Shown piece by piece: positions 53,399 to 62,854 of a stretch of 64,000 nucleotides of DNA (position 1 is the first letter of the stretch; each line of letters begins with the position of its first letter). The position numbers and the translations under genes were made by a program. Under the pieces are notes generated by a model. It had not been told where the DNA came from. It saw only the letters and a program-made list of their open reading frames with translations, and ran no database searches. This DNA is from Thermatribacter sp048814795 (GTDB lineage Bacteria; Atribacterota; Atribacteria; Atribacterales; Thermatribacteraceae): assembly GCA_048814795.1 (NCBI GenBank), contig CP184673.1, forward strand, positions 1,612,001-1,676,000. Direction: 5' to 3'.

Positions 53399-53978
53399 TT
53401 TTTTCTACGCCCCACTTTCTTGATTCTATATTCCAGGCTTGGATTGTAGCAGGATAAATGATCTTTCCACCAGAAATAAGATACTTCAATTTTACTTTCA
53501 AAGAATAAAAATAAGCCCTCTCTAAATCATAATAAGCTATATTTCTTATTTCTCTGGCTTCTTCAAATTTTCTTCCGGGCTCACAAATATCAGCCACAAA
53601 TAAAAGTTTATCAAATTTACTCATCACTTCGCATGCTGTAGCATGCCAGCAGATAGCTCGTAAAACCAAAAAATCTTTGATTCCCAGCACATTTTTAAGA
53701 AAAGCCGGCGCAGCGAAAGCATGATGAATTTCAGGAATACTCCAGATCTCCCGACTGACCCAGGAAGGCAGGAAAGAAGAGATTTCCTCAAGGGGAAAAT
53801 CTCGTAGGCAATCATGCAAAAAACCAGCCAGAAAGGCTCTCTCCTCATCAAGGTGACTGTAGGCAGCCAAGGCTGCCGCTTCTTTAGCCACTCTTTCTGA
53901 ATGTTCAAGGCGACAGGGAGACAACATATTCTTCAATTCTTGGTAAAGATCTTTAAATCTCATCCCTATATAACCCAT
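53355..53978 (-). CDS. yqeK: HD-domain protein YqeK (diadenosine tetraphosphatase-like)
   Basis: 207 residues. HSERVAKEAAALAAYSHLD, GFLHDCLRD (HD doublet) and WHATACEVMSKFDKLLFVADICEPGR match YqeK, which degrades Ap4A. The neighbours nadD and rsfS are its usual partners. Its end extends about 15 residues into the LCP gene. Starts with a 26-bp overlap of nadD. Confidence 0.88.
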   Translation of the reverse strand: MGYIGMRFKDLYQELKNMLSPCRLEHSERVAKEAAALAAYSHLDEERAFLAGFLHDCLRDFPLEEISSFLPSWVSREIWSIPEIHHAFAAPAFLKNVLGIKDFLVLRAICWHATACEVMSKFDKLLFVADICEPGRKFEEAREIRNIAYYDLERAYFYSLKVKLKYLISGGKIIYPATIQAWNIESRKWGVEKNGSFKTKKEKTHQI

Positions 53979-54561
53979 TTTTATAGATATAATGCTCGAC
54001 CGTCTCCGGCAAAAGATATTTGATTGATTCTCCCCGGCGCACTCTCCTGCGAATCTCCGAAGAAGAAATAGCCAGAGCAGAAACCTCTATTATCCTTACC
54101 CTATCACGAAAATCCTTATCGATATTAAGCTTGTAACCGGGTCGAGAAGCAGCAACAAAGGTACACATGGTCAAAAGTTCCTGGGGATTATTCCAGGTTG
54201 AAATTTGAGCAAAGGCATCAGCACCAGTTATGAAAAAAACTTCGGTCTCTTTTCCCCACAACGTCTTGAAATAACGAACCGTATCAACAGAATAAGAAGG
54301 GCCAGGCCTTTCGATTTCTACACGAGAAACGCTAAAATAGGGATTAGTCACCGTGGCAAGCACCACCATGAGGTATCTGTGTTCGGGGTCAGTAATCTTC
54401 TGACCAATTTTATGAGGAGGCCTCCCCGAAGGAACAAAAACTACCTCATCAAGGTCGAAATAGTCTCGTACCTCCTCTGCGGTAACCAGGTGCCCATAAT
54501 GTATGGGATCAAAGGTACCACCCATTATTCCCTTTCTTGCCAAAAAGCTCAAACCCCCCAT
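53953..54561 (-). CDS. nadD: Nicotinate-nucleotide adenylyltransferase
   Basis: Makes deamido-NAD from nicotinate mononucleotide and ATP. 202 residues. GGTFDPIHYGHLVTAEEV with the nucleotidyltransferase (T/H)xGH motif, VPSGRPPHK, and the C-terminal ISSSEIRRRVRRGESIKYLLP are diagnostic. Start is the ATG at 54561, 6 bp past the proA stop; a few extra residues precede the core. Confidence 0.95.
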   Translation of the reverse strand: MGGLSFLARKGIMGGTFDPIHYGHLVTAEEVRDYFDLDEVVFVPSGRPPHKIGQKITDPEHRYLMVVLATVTNPYFSVSRVEIERPGPSYSVDTVRYFKTLWGKETEVFFITGADAFAQISTWNNPQELLTMCTFVAASRPGYKLNIDKDFRDRVRIIEVSALAISSSEIRRRVRRGESIKYLLPETVEHYIYKNGLYRDEI

Positions 54562-54567
54562 CCAGAA

Positions 54568-55821
54568 CTATTCTCTAATCTGACCTGAACCCAGAACAAC
54601 AAACTTGTAAGTGGTGAGCTCTCTCAAACCCATAGGTCCACGAGCATGAAGCTTTTGAGTACTAATACCAATTTCTGCACCCATTCCAAACTGACCGCCA
54701 TCGGTAAACCTTGTAGAGGCATTCACGTAAACTGAAGCAGCGTCTACCTCTTCCACAAACCTCCTGGCAGCAGCATAGTCACCGGTAACTATAGCTTCTG
54801 AATGCCTGGTACCGTAGTGATTTATATGAACTATTGCTTCTTCAAGATCTTTGACCACTTTAACCGCCAGAGTCAAATCGAGATATTCAGTAAACCAGTC
54901 TTCTTCAGTAGCCTCCTTGACCTTTTCTCCAAGAACTTCTCTGGTTCTGGGACAACCCCTCAATTCCACACCCTTTTCCCAAAGAGCCTGAGCAACCAGA
55001 GGTAAAAAAGAATCAGCAATCTCCTCGTGAACCAGAAGAGTCTCACAGGCATTGCAAACACTTGGCCGCTGAGCTTTAGCATTGACAACTATCTTGACCG
55101 CTTGTTGCAAATCAGCGCTACAATCTACATAAACGTGACAATTGCCAACACCAGTTTCTATTACTGGAATGCTCGCATTTTCCACCACCGTATTGATAAG
55201 TTCAGCTCCCCCTCTGGGGATAACCACATCGACATACTCTCTCATTTTCAATAAAGCTTTTACTTCTTCGTGCTTGCCACTTTCAAGAAGTGAAACAGCG
55301 TCTTCAGGCAAACCACAGGCTTTCAAAGAATCACGGGCTATCTTAACCAGAACGCGGTTAGAACAGAGGGCCGAAGAGCTACCCCTCAGGATGACCGCAT
55401 TACCAGCTTTGATACAGAGCCCAATACTGTCGATAGTAACGTTTGGGCGAGCTTCATAAATGATCGCACAAACCCCCAGAGGCACTCGCACCTTAGAAAT
55501 TACCAACCCGTTGGGTCTTCTTGTACCTTCAATGACCTCTCCCACTGGATCGGGCAACAACGCAACCTCTCTCAATCCCTCTGCCATATCGCCTATCCTC
55601 TTTTCAGAAAGGAGAAGGCGATCTACAAGAGAACGCTTCATGCCTTTTGCTTTTGCAGTGTGAACATCCTTGTTGTTTTCTTCTATTATTTCTTCTTTTC
55701 TTTTCCAAAGAGCGTCCGCAAGATGATTCAAAAAAGTATTTTTTTCCAGAGTTGAGAGCTTAGCAAGCGCAAAAGAGGCTTTTTTGGCCTTCCGCCCCGT
55801 TTCTAAGATGGCTTCATCCAT
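54568..55821 (-). CDS. proA: Gamma-glutamyl phosphate reductase
   Basis: NADPH reduction of glutamyl-5-phosphate to the semialdehyde in proline synthesis. 417 residues. Aldehyde-dehydrogenase-type core with catalytic cysteine in PSVCNACETLLV, and VPLGVCAIIYEARPNVT. Coupled to proB by an 8-bp overlap. Confidence 0.96.
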   Translation of the reverse strand: MDEAILETGRKAKKASFALAKLSTLEKNTFLNHLADALWKRKEEIIEENNKDVHTAKAKGMKRSLVDRLLLSEKRIGDMAEGLREVALLPDPVGEVIEGTRRPNGLVISKVRVPLGVCAIIYEARPNVTIDSIGLCIKAGNAVILRGSSSALCSNRVLVKIARDSLKACGLPEDAVSLLESGKHEEVKALLKMREYVDVVIPRGGAELINTVVENASIPVIETGVGNCHVYVDCSADLQQAVKIVVNAKAQRPSVCNACETLLVHEEIADSFLPLVAQALWEKGVELRGCPRTREVLGEKVKEATEEDWFTEYLDLTLAVKVVKDLEEAIVHINHYGTRHSEAIVTGDYAAARRFVEEVDAASVYVNASTRFTDGGQFGMGAEIGISTQKLHARGPMGLRELTTYKFVVLGSGQIRE

Positions 55822-56956
55822 CCTTTTCCTCCTCTAACAAAATTAAGTTGTCTGCATGGATAACCTCTTCTTCCAGGTTTTCGCGTTGGAGAATTTCCCT
55901 TGCCTGATGAGTTTTCAAACCAGAAATCATTCTCAGTTCTTTACTGGAATAATTCACTAAACCCCGACCAATCTTTCTATTAGAAGTGTCAAATATTTCC
56001 ACACAATCGCCAACTTCAAAATCTCCTTCTACTCCCTTAACCCCCGCAGGTAAAAGGCTCTTGCCTCTACTCAAAGCTTTTTTGGCGCCCTCATCAACAA
56101 AAATTTTCCCGCTGGGCAACATTCCAAAAGCTATCCAGCGTTTTCTGCTTCGAATGCTCTTTTCCTGAGGATAGAAGAAGGTGCCTACTTCCCGAAGGGA
56201 GAAAATATCTCTGATAACCTCGAAGTTCTTACCAGAAGCTATAATTACACCAGCACCAGAAAAAGTAGCCATGCGAGCGGCCATAATTTTGCTTTTCATG
56301 CCACCGGTTGAGAAATTTGAACCCTTCTCTCCAGCCATCCTTTCAATTTCTTCATCGATGAACAAAACTTCTTTTACAAGGGTAGCATCTTCAAAAAGGC
56401 GAGGATTGCGAGTAAACAAGCCTTCTACATCAGAAAGAATTATTAACAAATCCGCATCTATTAGAGCAGAAACCAGAGCAGAAAGCCTATCATTATCGCC
56501 AAACTTTATTTCATCAACAGCCACAGTGTCATTTTCATTCACAACCGGTACAACTCCAAGGCTCAGCAGGGCTTCTATGGTATTCCTGGCGTTCAGGTAT
56601 TTTCTGCGATAGTGAACATCCTCTGGAGCAAGCAATATTTGCCCTACCTTGCGACCATATTTAGAAAAAGCTTCGAGGTAAAAGTGCATTAAAATACCCT
56701 GCCCCACACTGGACATAGCTTGCTTGAAAGGTATATCCTGTGATTTCTTAACACAATCTCCCAGAGCAATCATACCACAAGCTACCGCCCCAGAGGTAAC
56801 CAGCACCACCTCTTTATTCTGGTCAAGCAACCAGGAAATATTGGCTGCTAAGCTTTCAAAGCGCTCTCTTCTAAGCTGAAGCTTTTCAAAAAGGAGAGAA
56901 GAACCTATTTTAATAACTACCCTCTTGCTATGACCTATAATAGTGCTTTTTTTCAT
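55814..56956 (-). CDS. proB: Glutamate 5-kinase with PUA domain
   Basis: 380 residues. Amino-acid-kinase core (VVIKIGSSLLF, NENDTVAVDEIKFGDND, GTGGM-type GGMKSKIMAA) followed by a PUA domain (about 280-370). First step of proline synthesis, normally inhibited by proline through the kinase domain. 4-bp overlap with obg upstream. Confidence 0.95.
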   Translation of the reverse strand: MKKSTIIGHSKRVVIKIGSSLLFEKLQLRRERFESLAANISWLLDQNKEVVLVTSGAVACGMIALGDCVKKSQDIPFKQAMSSVGQGILMHFYLEAFSKYGRKVGQILLAPEDVHYRRKYLNARNTIEALLSLGVVPVVNENDTVAVDEIKFGDNDRLSALVSALIDADLLIILSDVEGLFTRNPRLFEDATLVKEVLFIDEEIERMAGEKGSNFSTGGMKSKIMAARMATFSGAGVIIASGKNFEVIRDIFSLREVGTFFYPQEKSIRSRKRWIAFGMLPSGKIFVDEGAKKALSRGKSLLPAGVKGVEGDFEVGDCVEIFDTSNRKIGRGLVNYSSKELRMISGLKTHQAREILQRENLEEEVIHADNLILLEEEKDG

Positions 56957-58236
56957 TCTTCCAAGATCTTCAATCTTTTGCCATCCCAGTAGAAGTGATG
57001 GGATCCAACCTCCACTGTGCTGCCCATGGCCATCTTTTCAAAATACTTTATAAACCCAGATTCAATCAGCTGTTTGTTAAGCTGTTCCTCAAAAGTCTCG
57101 CCTTTCCCCTGAACGGAAACAGCAACTTCCTCAACCAGTTTTCTCAAAAACTCGGAATCAAAGCGGTACGCGCGGGGAGTTTTAATTTTAGATTCTACAA
57201 CGCGGATAGAAGGTTGCTGTTCTCCCACTTTTTGTTTCTGCAGTTCTGCTACACTTTCTTGCAAAGCATCAAGGAGTTCTTCAATGCCTTCTCCGGTCAG
57301 CGAGGAAATACCAAAGACCCTCCAACCTTCTCCCCGTAAAACATCTTGAAAAGAAGAAAAGGCCTGTCTTGCTTCAGGTATATCAAGCTTGGTTCCCACC
57401 ACAAAAATCCTTTTTTTGAGCAGGGCAGGACTATATTGCTCGAATTCTTCTAAAAGTACCCGAAAACGAGTTAAAGGATCATCTTCGTAAAAGGGAGAAA
57501 GATCGACCAAACACAGAATAACCTGAACTCTTTCTATATGACGCAAAAACTCAAATCCCAGGCCTGCTCCTTTGCTCGCATTTTTGATGATTCCAGGTAT
57601 ATCAACCACAAAAAAGCGGTCGCCTTTCCTTTCTACCACTCCCAGAACCGGATAGCGCGTGGAAAAGGGATAATCAGCTATCAAAGGTTTAGCATTACTA
57701 ATCACTGAAAGTAGAGTAGATTTACCAGCGTTGGGAAACCCGGCCAGGCCAACTTCGGCAATGGTCTTAAGTTCAAGCTTCAGCAATCTGCTTTCTCCTG
57801 GTTCTCCTTTTTCTGCAACACGTGGTACCTGGTTAGTCGGACTTGCAAAAGCTGCATTGCCTCTTCCTCCCCTACCACCCCGTGCAACGATCACCTCCAT
57901 ACCATCTTCGGTTAAATCAGCAAGGAGCTCCTCCTTTTCTGCATCAAACACCTGCGTACCTACAGGAACCTCGATAACATAATCTTCTCCATCCTTACCT
58001 TGGCATTTGCCTCGAGAACCAGGCCTTCCAGGTTCAGCTCTGACAAAATGAAGGAGAGAAACATCGTAAAGAGTCCTTTTATGAGTAACAGCGCGCACTA
58101 TAACATTTCCGCCCTTACCCCCCGAACCCCCGTCGGGGCCTCCTCGAGGGACATATTTTTCTCTTCTAAAGGATACTGCTCCATCTCCTCCTTTTCCAGC
58201 CTTTACTTTCACAAAAGCTCTGTCCACAAAAATCAT
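56953..58236 (-). CDS. obg: GTPase Obg/CgtA
   Basis: 427 residues. Glycine-rich Obg fold 1-160 (GGDGAVSFRREKYVPRGGPDGGSGGKGG), G domain with GFPNAGKST, DIPGI and GTKLDI, then a C-terminal OCT domain about 345-425. Functions in 50S assembly and stress control. Follows rpmA by 23 bp in the rplU-rpmA-obg order common in bacteria. Confidence 0.96.
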   Translation of the reverse strand: MIFVDRAFVKVKAGKGGDGAVSFRREKYVPRGGPDGGSGGKGGNVIVRAVTHKRTLYDVSLLHFVRAEPGRPGSRGKCQGKDGEDYVIEVPVGTQVFDAEKEELLADLTEDGMEVIVARGGRGGRGNAAFASPTNQVPRVAEKGEPGESRLLKLELKTIAEVGLAGFPNAGKSTLLSVISNAKPLIADYPFSTRYPVLGVVERKGDRFFVVDIPGIIKNASKGAGLGFEFLRHIERVQVILCLVDLSPFYEDDPLTRFRVLLEEFEQYSPALLKKRIFVVGTKLDIPEARQAFSSFQDVLRGEGWRVFGISSLTGEGIEELLDALQESVAELQKQKVGEQQPSIRVVESKIKTPRAYRFDSEFLRKLVEEVAVSVQGKGETFEEQLNKQLIESGFIKYFEKMAMGSTVEVGSHHFYWDGKRLKILEE

Positions 58237-58259
58237 TTTTGATCAACACATCACTCAAT

Positions 58260-58517
58260 CTAATTTAAGCTTGACAATACAGATACCCACTTCCTTCCCT
58301 GCTTTTCTTCAAAGCAAACATAACCCTCTTGCAAAGCAAAAAGAGTATAATCTTTACCGACTCCGACATTCTTCCCTGGCCGGATACGAGTACCCCGTTG
58401 TCTGACTATTATTGAACCCGCTTTAACATATTGTCCACCATAGGCCTTAACACCCAGACGCTTCGAATTGCTATCCCTTCCGTTTTTAGCACTACCACCA
58501 CTCTTTTTGTGAGCCAT
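58260..58517 (-). CDS. rpmA: Ribosomal protein bL27
   Basis: 85 residues. MAHKKSGGSAKNGRDSNSKRLGVKAYGGQ is the typical L27 N-terminus and includes no Firmicutes-type cleavable leader. 12 bp after rplU; the small gene often between them (ysxB) is absent. Confidence 0.97.
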   Translation of the reverse strand: MAHKKSGGSAKNGRDSNSKRLGVKAYGGQYVKAGSIIVRQRGTRIRPGKNVGVGKDYTLFALQEGYVCFEEKQGRKWVSVLSSLN

Positions 58518-58529
58518 GGTTACACCTCC

Positions 58530-58844
58530 TCACGAAACTTCCACCGCTTTGATATAAACCAAGGTTTTGGGCTGACGGTGACCAATTTTTCTCCTATAAT
58601 TCTTCTTAGGCTTGTACTTAAAGACCAGAACCTTGCGGTCTTTCGATTTTTCCAGGACAGTACCACGTACCCTAACTCCATCAAGATAAGGGTTACCAAC
58701 GCTTACCTGGTCTCCATCTTTAAACATCAATACTCGCTCGAAAACCACTTCTTCTCCTTTGTTTCCAACCCAGCTATCAAGCTTTACCAACGAGCCTTCT
58801 TTAACGAGAAATTGCTTTCCTGCAGCCTCAATAATTGCCAGCAT
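58530..58844 (-). CDS. rplU: Ribosomal protein bL21
   Basis: 104 residues. MLAIIEAAGKQFLVKEGSLVKLD and the C-terminal KYKPKKNYRRKIGHRQPKT are L21 hallmarks. Preceded by a consensus GGAGGTGAT ribosome site and by the promoter at 58877-58905. First gene of a long operon ending at rsfS. Confidence 0.97.
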   Translation of the reverse strand: MLAIIEAAGKQFLVKEGSLVKLDSWVGNKGEEVVFERVLMFKDGDQVSVGNPYLDGVRVRGTVLEKSKDRKVLVFKYKPKKNYRRKIGHRQPKTLVYIKAVEVS

Positions 58845-58876
58845 AGACTATATCACCTCCAAATCAAGCGATAAAG

Positions 58877-58905
58877 AATGTACCAAGAATCTCGTAATTT
58901 GTCAA
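58877..58905 (-). promoter_or_regulatory. Promoter of rplU-rpmA-obg operon
   Basis: TTGACA (58905-58900), 17-bp spacer, TACATT (58882-58877). Predicted leader about 30 nt. Confidence 0.7.
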
Positions 58906-58923
58906 ACATCCGCCCAGTACTCG

Positions 58924-60408
58924 CTAAGCTATTTCTTCGAGCTTTTTGCGAATTTCCTCTTCACCACCTACTCCTACAATGTTGTAACGCCGAGGGGGAA
59001 GATTAGCATCAAATTTCCATTGAATTTTCTTTTTATAAATCCTTTCCAGACGTTCCACAAACTTTTCTCCAACTTCATCAAGATATTGCTTCAGTTCTGA
59101 ACCGACGGTTGCACCCACGAATTCAGCATTGCTGTTGCGACATATTTCTTCTAGCTTTCTCAAAAAGCCAACTGCTATAGTCTCCAGGGAAAGTACCTTT
59201 CCCTCTCCCTTGCAATTACTACAAGGCTCCTGCAGGAAATAATCCAAACCCTTTTTGACCCGTTTTCGGGTCATTTCCACCAGGCCAAGGTCACTCATGT
59301 CTATCACACTACAGCGCGTGCGGTCTCTCAACAGAGAGTTTTCAAGAGTTTTTATGACTTGCTTGCGGTGCTCTTTTTTATTCATATCGATAAAATCTAT
59401 CAAAATTATTCCACCAATATCTCGTAAACGAACCTGGCGGGCTATTTCTTCCGCTGCCTCCAGATTGGTTTTTAAAATAGTCTCTTGCAAATCTTTTTTA
59501 CCGACAAATTTACCAGTGTTTACATCAACAACAGTCATGGCCTCGGTACGATCGAAAACAAGGTATCCTCCGCTTTTAAGCCATACCTTACGACTTAAGG
59601 CCCGGGCCAGTTCCTTTTCAATTCCAAAATGCTCAAAAATGTTTTCTCGACTTTCGAAAAAATACACTCTTTCTCCAAAGCCAGGCATAAGAGATTCTAT
59701 AAAGTCCCGCATTTTTTGATAAGCCAAAAAAGAATTAATCCAGATTCTTTCCATCTCTTCATCAAATAAATCCCTTATCAGGGTAAAGACAAGACTTGCC
59801 TCTTCATAAAGAACTGCAGGAGCTGCTACAATCTCGGCTTTTTCCAAAATTCTTTCCCAGAGTCTGACCACAGTCTGGATGTCTTCTTCAATTTCCTTCT
59901 TGCTTCTCCCTTCTGCCACGGTTCTTAAAATAATCCCCATCCCCTGAGGCTGGCAGCTTTCAGCTATTTTTCTCAGCCTTTCTCGTTCTGAAGAGGAAGA
60001 AACACGATGCGAAACACCTATAAAATCTATACCCGGCATAAGCACTACATATCTGCCCGGGAGAGTAATCTTAGTGCTCACTCTTGCTCCTTTGGTTCCC
60101 ATTGGCTCCTTGGTAACCTGCACTATCAGCTCCTGACCAGGATACAAAAGCTCTTCAATCCTGCAAGGTTTTCCCTTATCTTCAAGAAGCATATCCCCAG
60201 CAAAGAGAAAAGCGTTTTTGTCAAGACCAATGTTCACAAAAGCCGACTGAATCCCAGGTAGTACGTTTTCAACTATGCCTTTGAAGATATTCCCCGCAAT
60301 ATGTAGATCGGTACTTCTTTCAAAGAAAAATTCAACTACTTTCCCTTCCTCCAGTAAAGCAGCACGTACCTCTATCTCAGAAACATCTATAACCAATTCT
60401 TTCTTCAA
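58924..60408 (-). CDS. rng: Ribonuclease G/E family protein
   Basis: 494 residues. N-terminal S1-like part (about 35-120), the DNase-I-like core with FIDMNKKEHR and VDVNTGKFVG (metal-binding acidic residues), and the zinc-link CSNCKGEGKV. RNase G length, without the C-terminal scaffold of RNase E. Endonuclease for 5'-monophosphate RNA and 16S rRNA processing. 4-bp overlap with the DUF2344 gene. Confidence 0.93.
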   Translation of the reverse strand: MKKELVIDVSEIEVRAALLEEGKVVEFFFERSTDLHIAGNIFKGIVENVLPGIQSAFVNIGLDKNAFLFAGDMLLEDKGKPCRIEELLYPGQELIVQVTKEPMGTKGARVSTKITLPGRYVVLMPGIDFIGVSHRVSSSSERERLRKIAESCQPQGMGIILRTVAEGRSKKEIEEDIQTVVRLWERILEKAEIVAAPAVLYEEASLVFTLIRDLFDEEMERIWINSFLAYQKMRDFIESLMPGFGERVYFFESRENIFEHFGIEKELARALSRKVWLKSGGYLVFDRTEAMTVVDVNTGKFVGKKDLQETILKTNLEAAEEIARQVRLRDIGGIILIDFIDMNKKEHRKQVIKTLENSLLRDRTRCSVIDMSDLGLVEMTRKRVKKGLDYFLQEPCSNCKGEGKVLSLETIAVGFLRKLEEICRNSNAEFVGATVGSELKQYLDEVGEKFVERLERIYKKKIQWKFDANLPPRRYNIVGVGGEEEIRKKLEEIA

Positions 60409-61037
60409 CTTAACGAAACCTCCTCATTACTAAAAAGCACTCTCCCCTTGGTTACTTTAAGGACCCCTCCCTCGCCCACATCAAAACCAAAGCCCTTCAT
60501 GAATTGAAAGGGGTTCAAAAAAAGACTTCTTCCCCTAAAGGCTAAACTGAAAGTGTGCACTTTGTCCTCTGTACCAGCCTGATCCCCCACTATTTCAGAA
60601 CAAAAACTCACTCCCTCGGGAAGATGTCTCAAAATATCTTCAAAGTCCAACTCTACTTTTTCAGAAAAATAAAAAGTATAAATAAAACCCTCGATTATCC
60701 TGGCGATTTTTTTTTCACCCGGATGGAGCTTTCTAATTTCATGTACCCTCAGTTCTGGCGGCAATTCTCGGTTCAAAATAGCGCGCATGTCCTCCTCCTG
60801 GAAAGGTGCTGCGAAAAAAGCATCCAGATACTCAGCTCTGCTTTCCACCCCCAGCGGAGTAGCCGGTGCAAAGGAAATCAGAGGTCTGGGATTGAAACCC
60901 TGAGAGAATAAAATCGGTAATCCTGACCTACGGAGAACTCTATCCCATAAACGATTAATGTCCAATTGCGAGATGAGATGAAAAGGAGCAAGCTTGAACT
61001 GTAATATACGGTAACCAAAACGTTGCTCACACTTCAT
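60405..61037 (-). CDS. Radical-SAM-associated DUF2344 protein
   Basis: About 210 residues from the ATG at 61037 (GGGG 7 bases upstream); a GTG/TTG-type upstream start at 61070 is possible. FHLISQLDINRLWDRVLRRSGLPILFSQGFNPRPLISF matches DUF2344/TIGR03936, always found beside a B12-like radical SAM protein and rng. Probably acts with the next gene in tRNA/rRNA modification; unproven. Confidence 0.85.
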   Translation of the reverse strand: MKCEQRFGYRILQFKLAPFHLISQLDINRLWDRVLRRSGLPILFSQGFNPRPLISFAPATPLGVESRAEYLDAFFAAPFQEEDMRAILNRELPPELRVHEIRKLHPGEKKIARIIEGFIYTFYFSEKVELDFEDILRHLPEGVSFCSEIVGDQAGTEDKVHTFSLAFRGRSLFLNPFQFMKGFGFDVGEGGVLKVTKGRVLFSNEEVSLS

Positions 61038-62847
61038 AACAAACCCCACATCGTGTACAATTTCCGTCACCTGAACAGGGTGAGGTGAGCTCTGCCTTCC
61101 GAGCCCGCTCCAACTCCTGCCACATAAATTGCTTACTCACTCCACAACCCAAATGTTCCCAGGGCAAAATTTCCTCAAAACTTCTTTCTCTATTAACGTA
61201 AAAAGCAGCATCCAGACCTTCTTCATCCATAGCCTCATGCCAGTAACCTATTCTGAAAAATTCACTCCAGCCTTCCATTTTAGCACCTTTTGCATATACC
61301 TTCTCCAGAATCCTGCTCAATTTTCGGTCTCCCCTGGCAAGCAAGGCCTCAATGAAACTGGCGTTCAGATCAGACCAGTGCCAGGAAATCCCCCGCAAAT
61401 GCGCAAATTCTTTATCCAGAAGACGAACTTTTTCCCGCAAGATTTCCTTATCTTCCTGGGCAATCCACTGAAAAGGAGTATGAGACTTGGGAACGAAAGC
61501 GGCTACACTGACGGTGAGTTCTACCCTTCTTCGCCTGGCTACTTTACTGCCCAGTCTCAAAATGTCTTTACAAAGCTTGGCTATACCAAGGATATCCTCT
61601 TCTTTTTCAAAAGGAAGGCCAATCATAAAATACAATTTTACTCTGCTCCATCCCGCTTTGAAAACCTTTTCCAGCGTATGGAAAATATCCTCTTCACTCA
61701 AGCCTTTGTTAATAACACGGCGCATTCTATCGGTGCCCGCTTCAGGAGCAAAAGTAAGCCCCTTGCGTCTCACCTTTGCAATACTTTCAGCCAGCTCTAC
61801 CGAAAAAAGATCCATTCGCAAAGAAGGCAAAGAGATATTCACTTTTAAAGGCTCAAACTCTCGAGAGAGCTGGGAAACCAGCTCTCTAATTTGAGAGTAA
61901 TCGGTAGAACTTAAAGAAACCAGAGATACCTCTTCGTAACCGGTATTCTTGACCAGCTTTTTAGCAAGCTCCATTACAGAGTTTAAAGAACGTTCCCGTA
62001 CTGGGCGATAAATCATTCCAGCCTGACAAAAACGGCAACCCCTGCCACAACCCCGAGCTATTTCAAGGGGAATCCTATCATGAACAATGCTTACATAAGG
62101 CACCAGCATCTTTTCAGGAAAAGGTACTGCATCAAGATCTGAAACCACTCTCTTTTTAACAGGTAAAGGTGCACCTTCGGAAGCGGTTATCCTTGAAATC
62201 CTATTCTGAACATCATAATAAACCTTATACCGGGAAGGAACATAAACACCTTTTATCTTAGACAACTCATCCAGTATCTTGTCTTTGCTTTCACCCCTGG
62301 TCTCCTCAATCACTCGAGCAATCTCGAGCACGGCTTCTTCGGCCTCTCCAAGAAAGAAAGCATCAAAAAACTCAGCTACAGGCTCAGGGTTAAAAGCACA
62401 TGGCCCTCCCCCTATAACCAGGGGTAAGTCCTCATCCCTTTCCACAGCTTTAAAAGGGATGCCAGCCAGCTCTAAAAAATACAACACATTGGTGTAGCTC
62501 AACTCATACTGAAGGCTAAAACCAAGCACATCAAATTCCTTTACAGGAGTACGGCTTTCTAAAGAAAAAAGAGGAATCCCTTTTTGAAGAAGAAATTCTC
62601 CCAAATCAGGCCAGGGAAGAAAGGCTCTTTCGGCACGACAGAAAGGTATTTTATTGAAAAGGTGATACAGAATTCGCAAACCAAGATGAGACATTCCAAT
62701 CTCATACACATCTGGAAAGGCAAGACAAACACTCACCGAAACCCGTTGAACATCCTTTATTATTACGTTCCACTCTCTACCCAGATACCTTCCCGGTTTT
62801 TTAAAACGCAAAAGTTGGTTTCCCTCGAAAAGCTCTTTTATTTCCAT
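61027..62847 (-). CDS. Radical SAM protein of the TIGR03960 type
   Basis: About 606 residues from the ATG at 62847; the frame is open to a TTG 12 codons upstream, inside rodA. An N-terminal cobalamin-like (Rossmann) part (about 30-180) is followed by a radical SAM domain with ARGCGRGCRFCQAG (CX3CX2C) near 280, and the C-terminus ends with CSGDGNCTRCGVC, a possible extra metal site. Function unknown; pairs with DUF2344. Confidence 0.88.
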   Translation of the reverse strand: MEIKELFEGNQLLRFKKPGRYLGREWNVIIKDVQRVSVSVCLAFPDVYEIGMSHLGLRILYHLFNKIPFCRAERAFLPWPDLGEFLLQKGIPLFSLESRTPVKEFDVLGFSLQYELSYTNVLYFLELAGIPFKAVERDEDLPLVIGGGPCAFNPEPVAEFFDAFFLGEAEEAVLEIARVIEETRGESKDKILDELSKIKGVYVPSRYKVYYDVQNRISRITASEGAPLPVKKRVVSDLDAVPFPEKMLVPYVSIVHDRIPLEIARGCGRGCRFCQAGMIYRPVRERSLNSVMELAKKLVKNTGYEEVSLVSLSSTDYSQIRELVSQLSREFEPLKVNISLPSLRMDLFSVELAESIAKVRRKGLTFAPEAGTDRMRRVINKGLSEEDIFHTLEKVFKAGWSRVKLYFMIGLPFEKEEDILGIAKLCKDILRLGSKVARRRRVELTVSVAAFVPKSHTPFQWIAQEDKEILREKVRLLDKEFAHLRGISWHWSDLNASFIEALLARGDRKLSRILEKVYAKGAKMEGWSEFFRIGYWHEAMDEEGLDAAFYVNRERSFEEILPWEHLGCGVSKQFMWQELERARKAELTSPCSGDGNCTRCGVCYEV

Positions 62848-62854
62848 CTTTTTT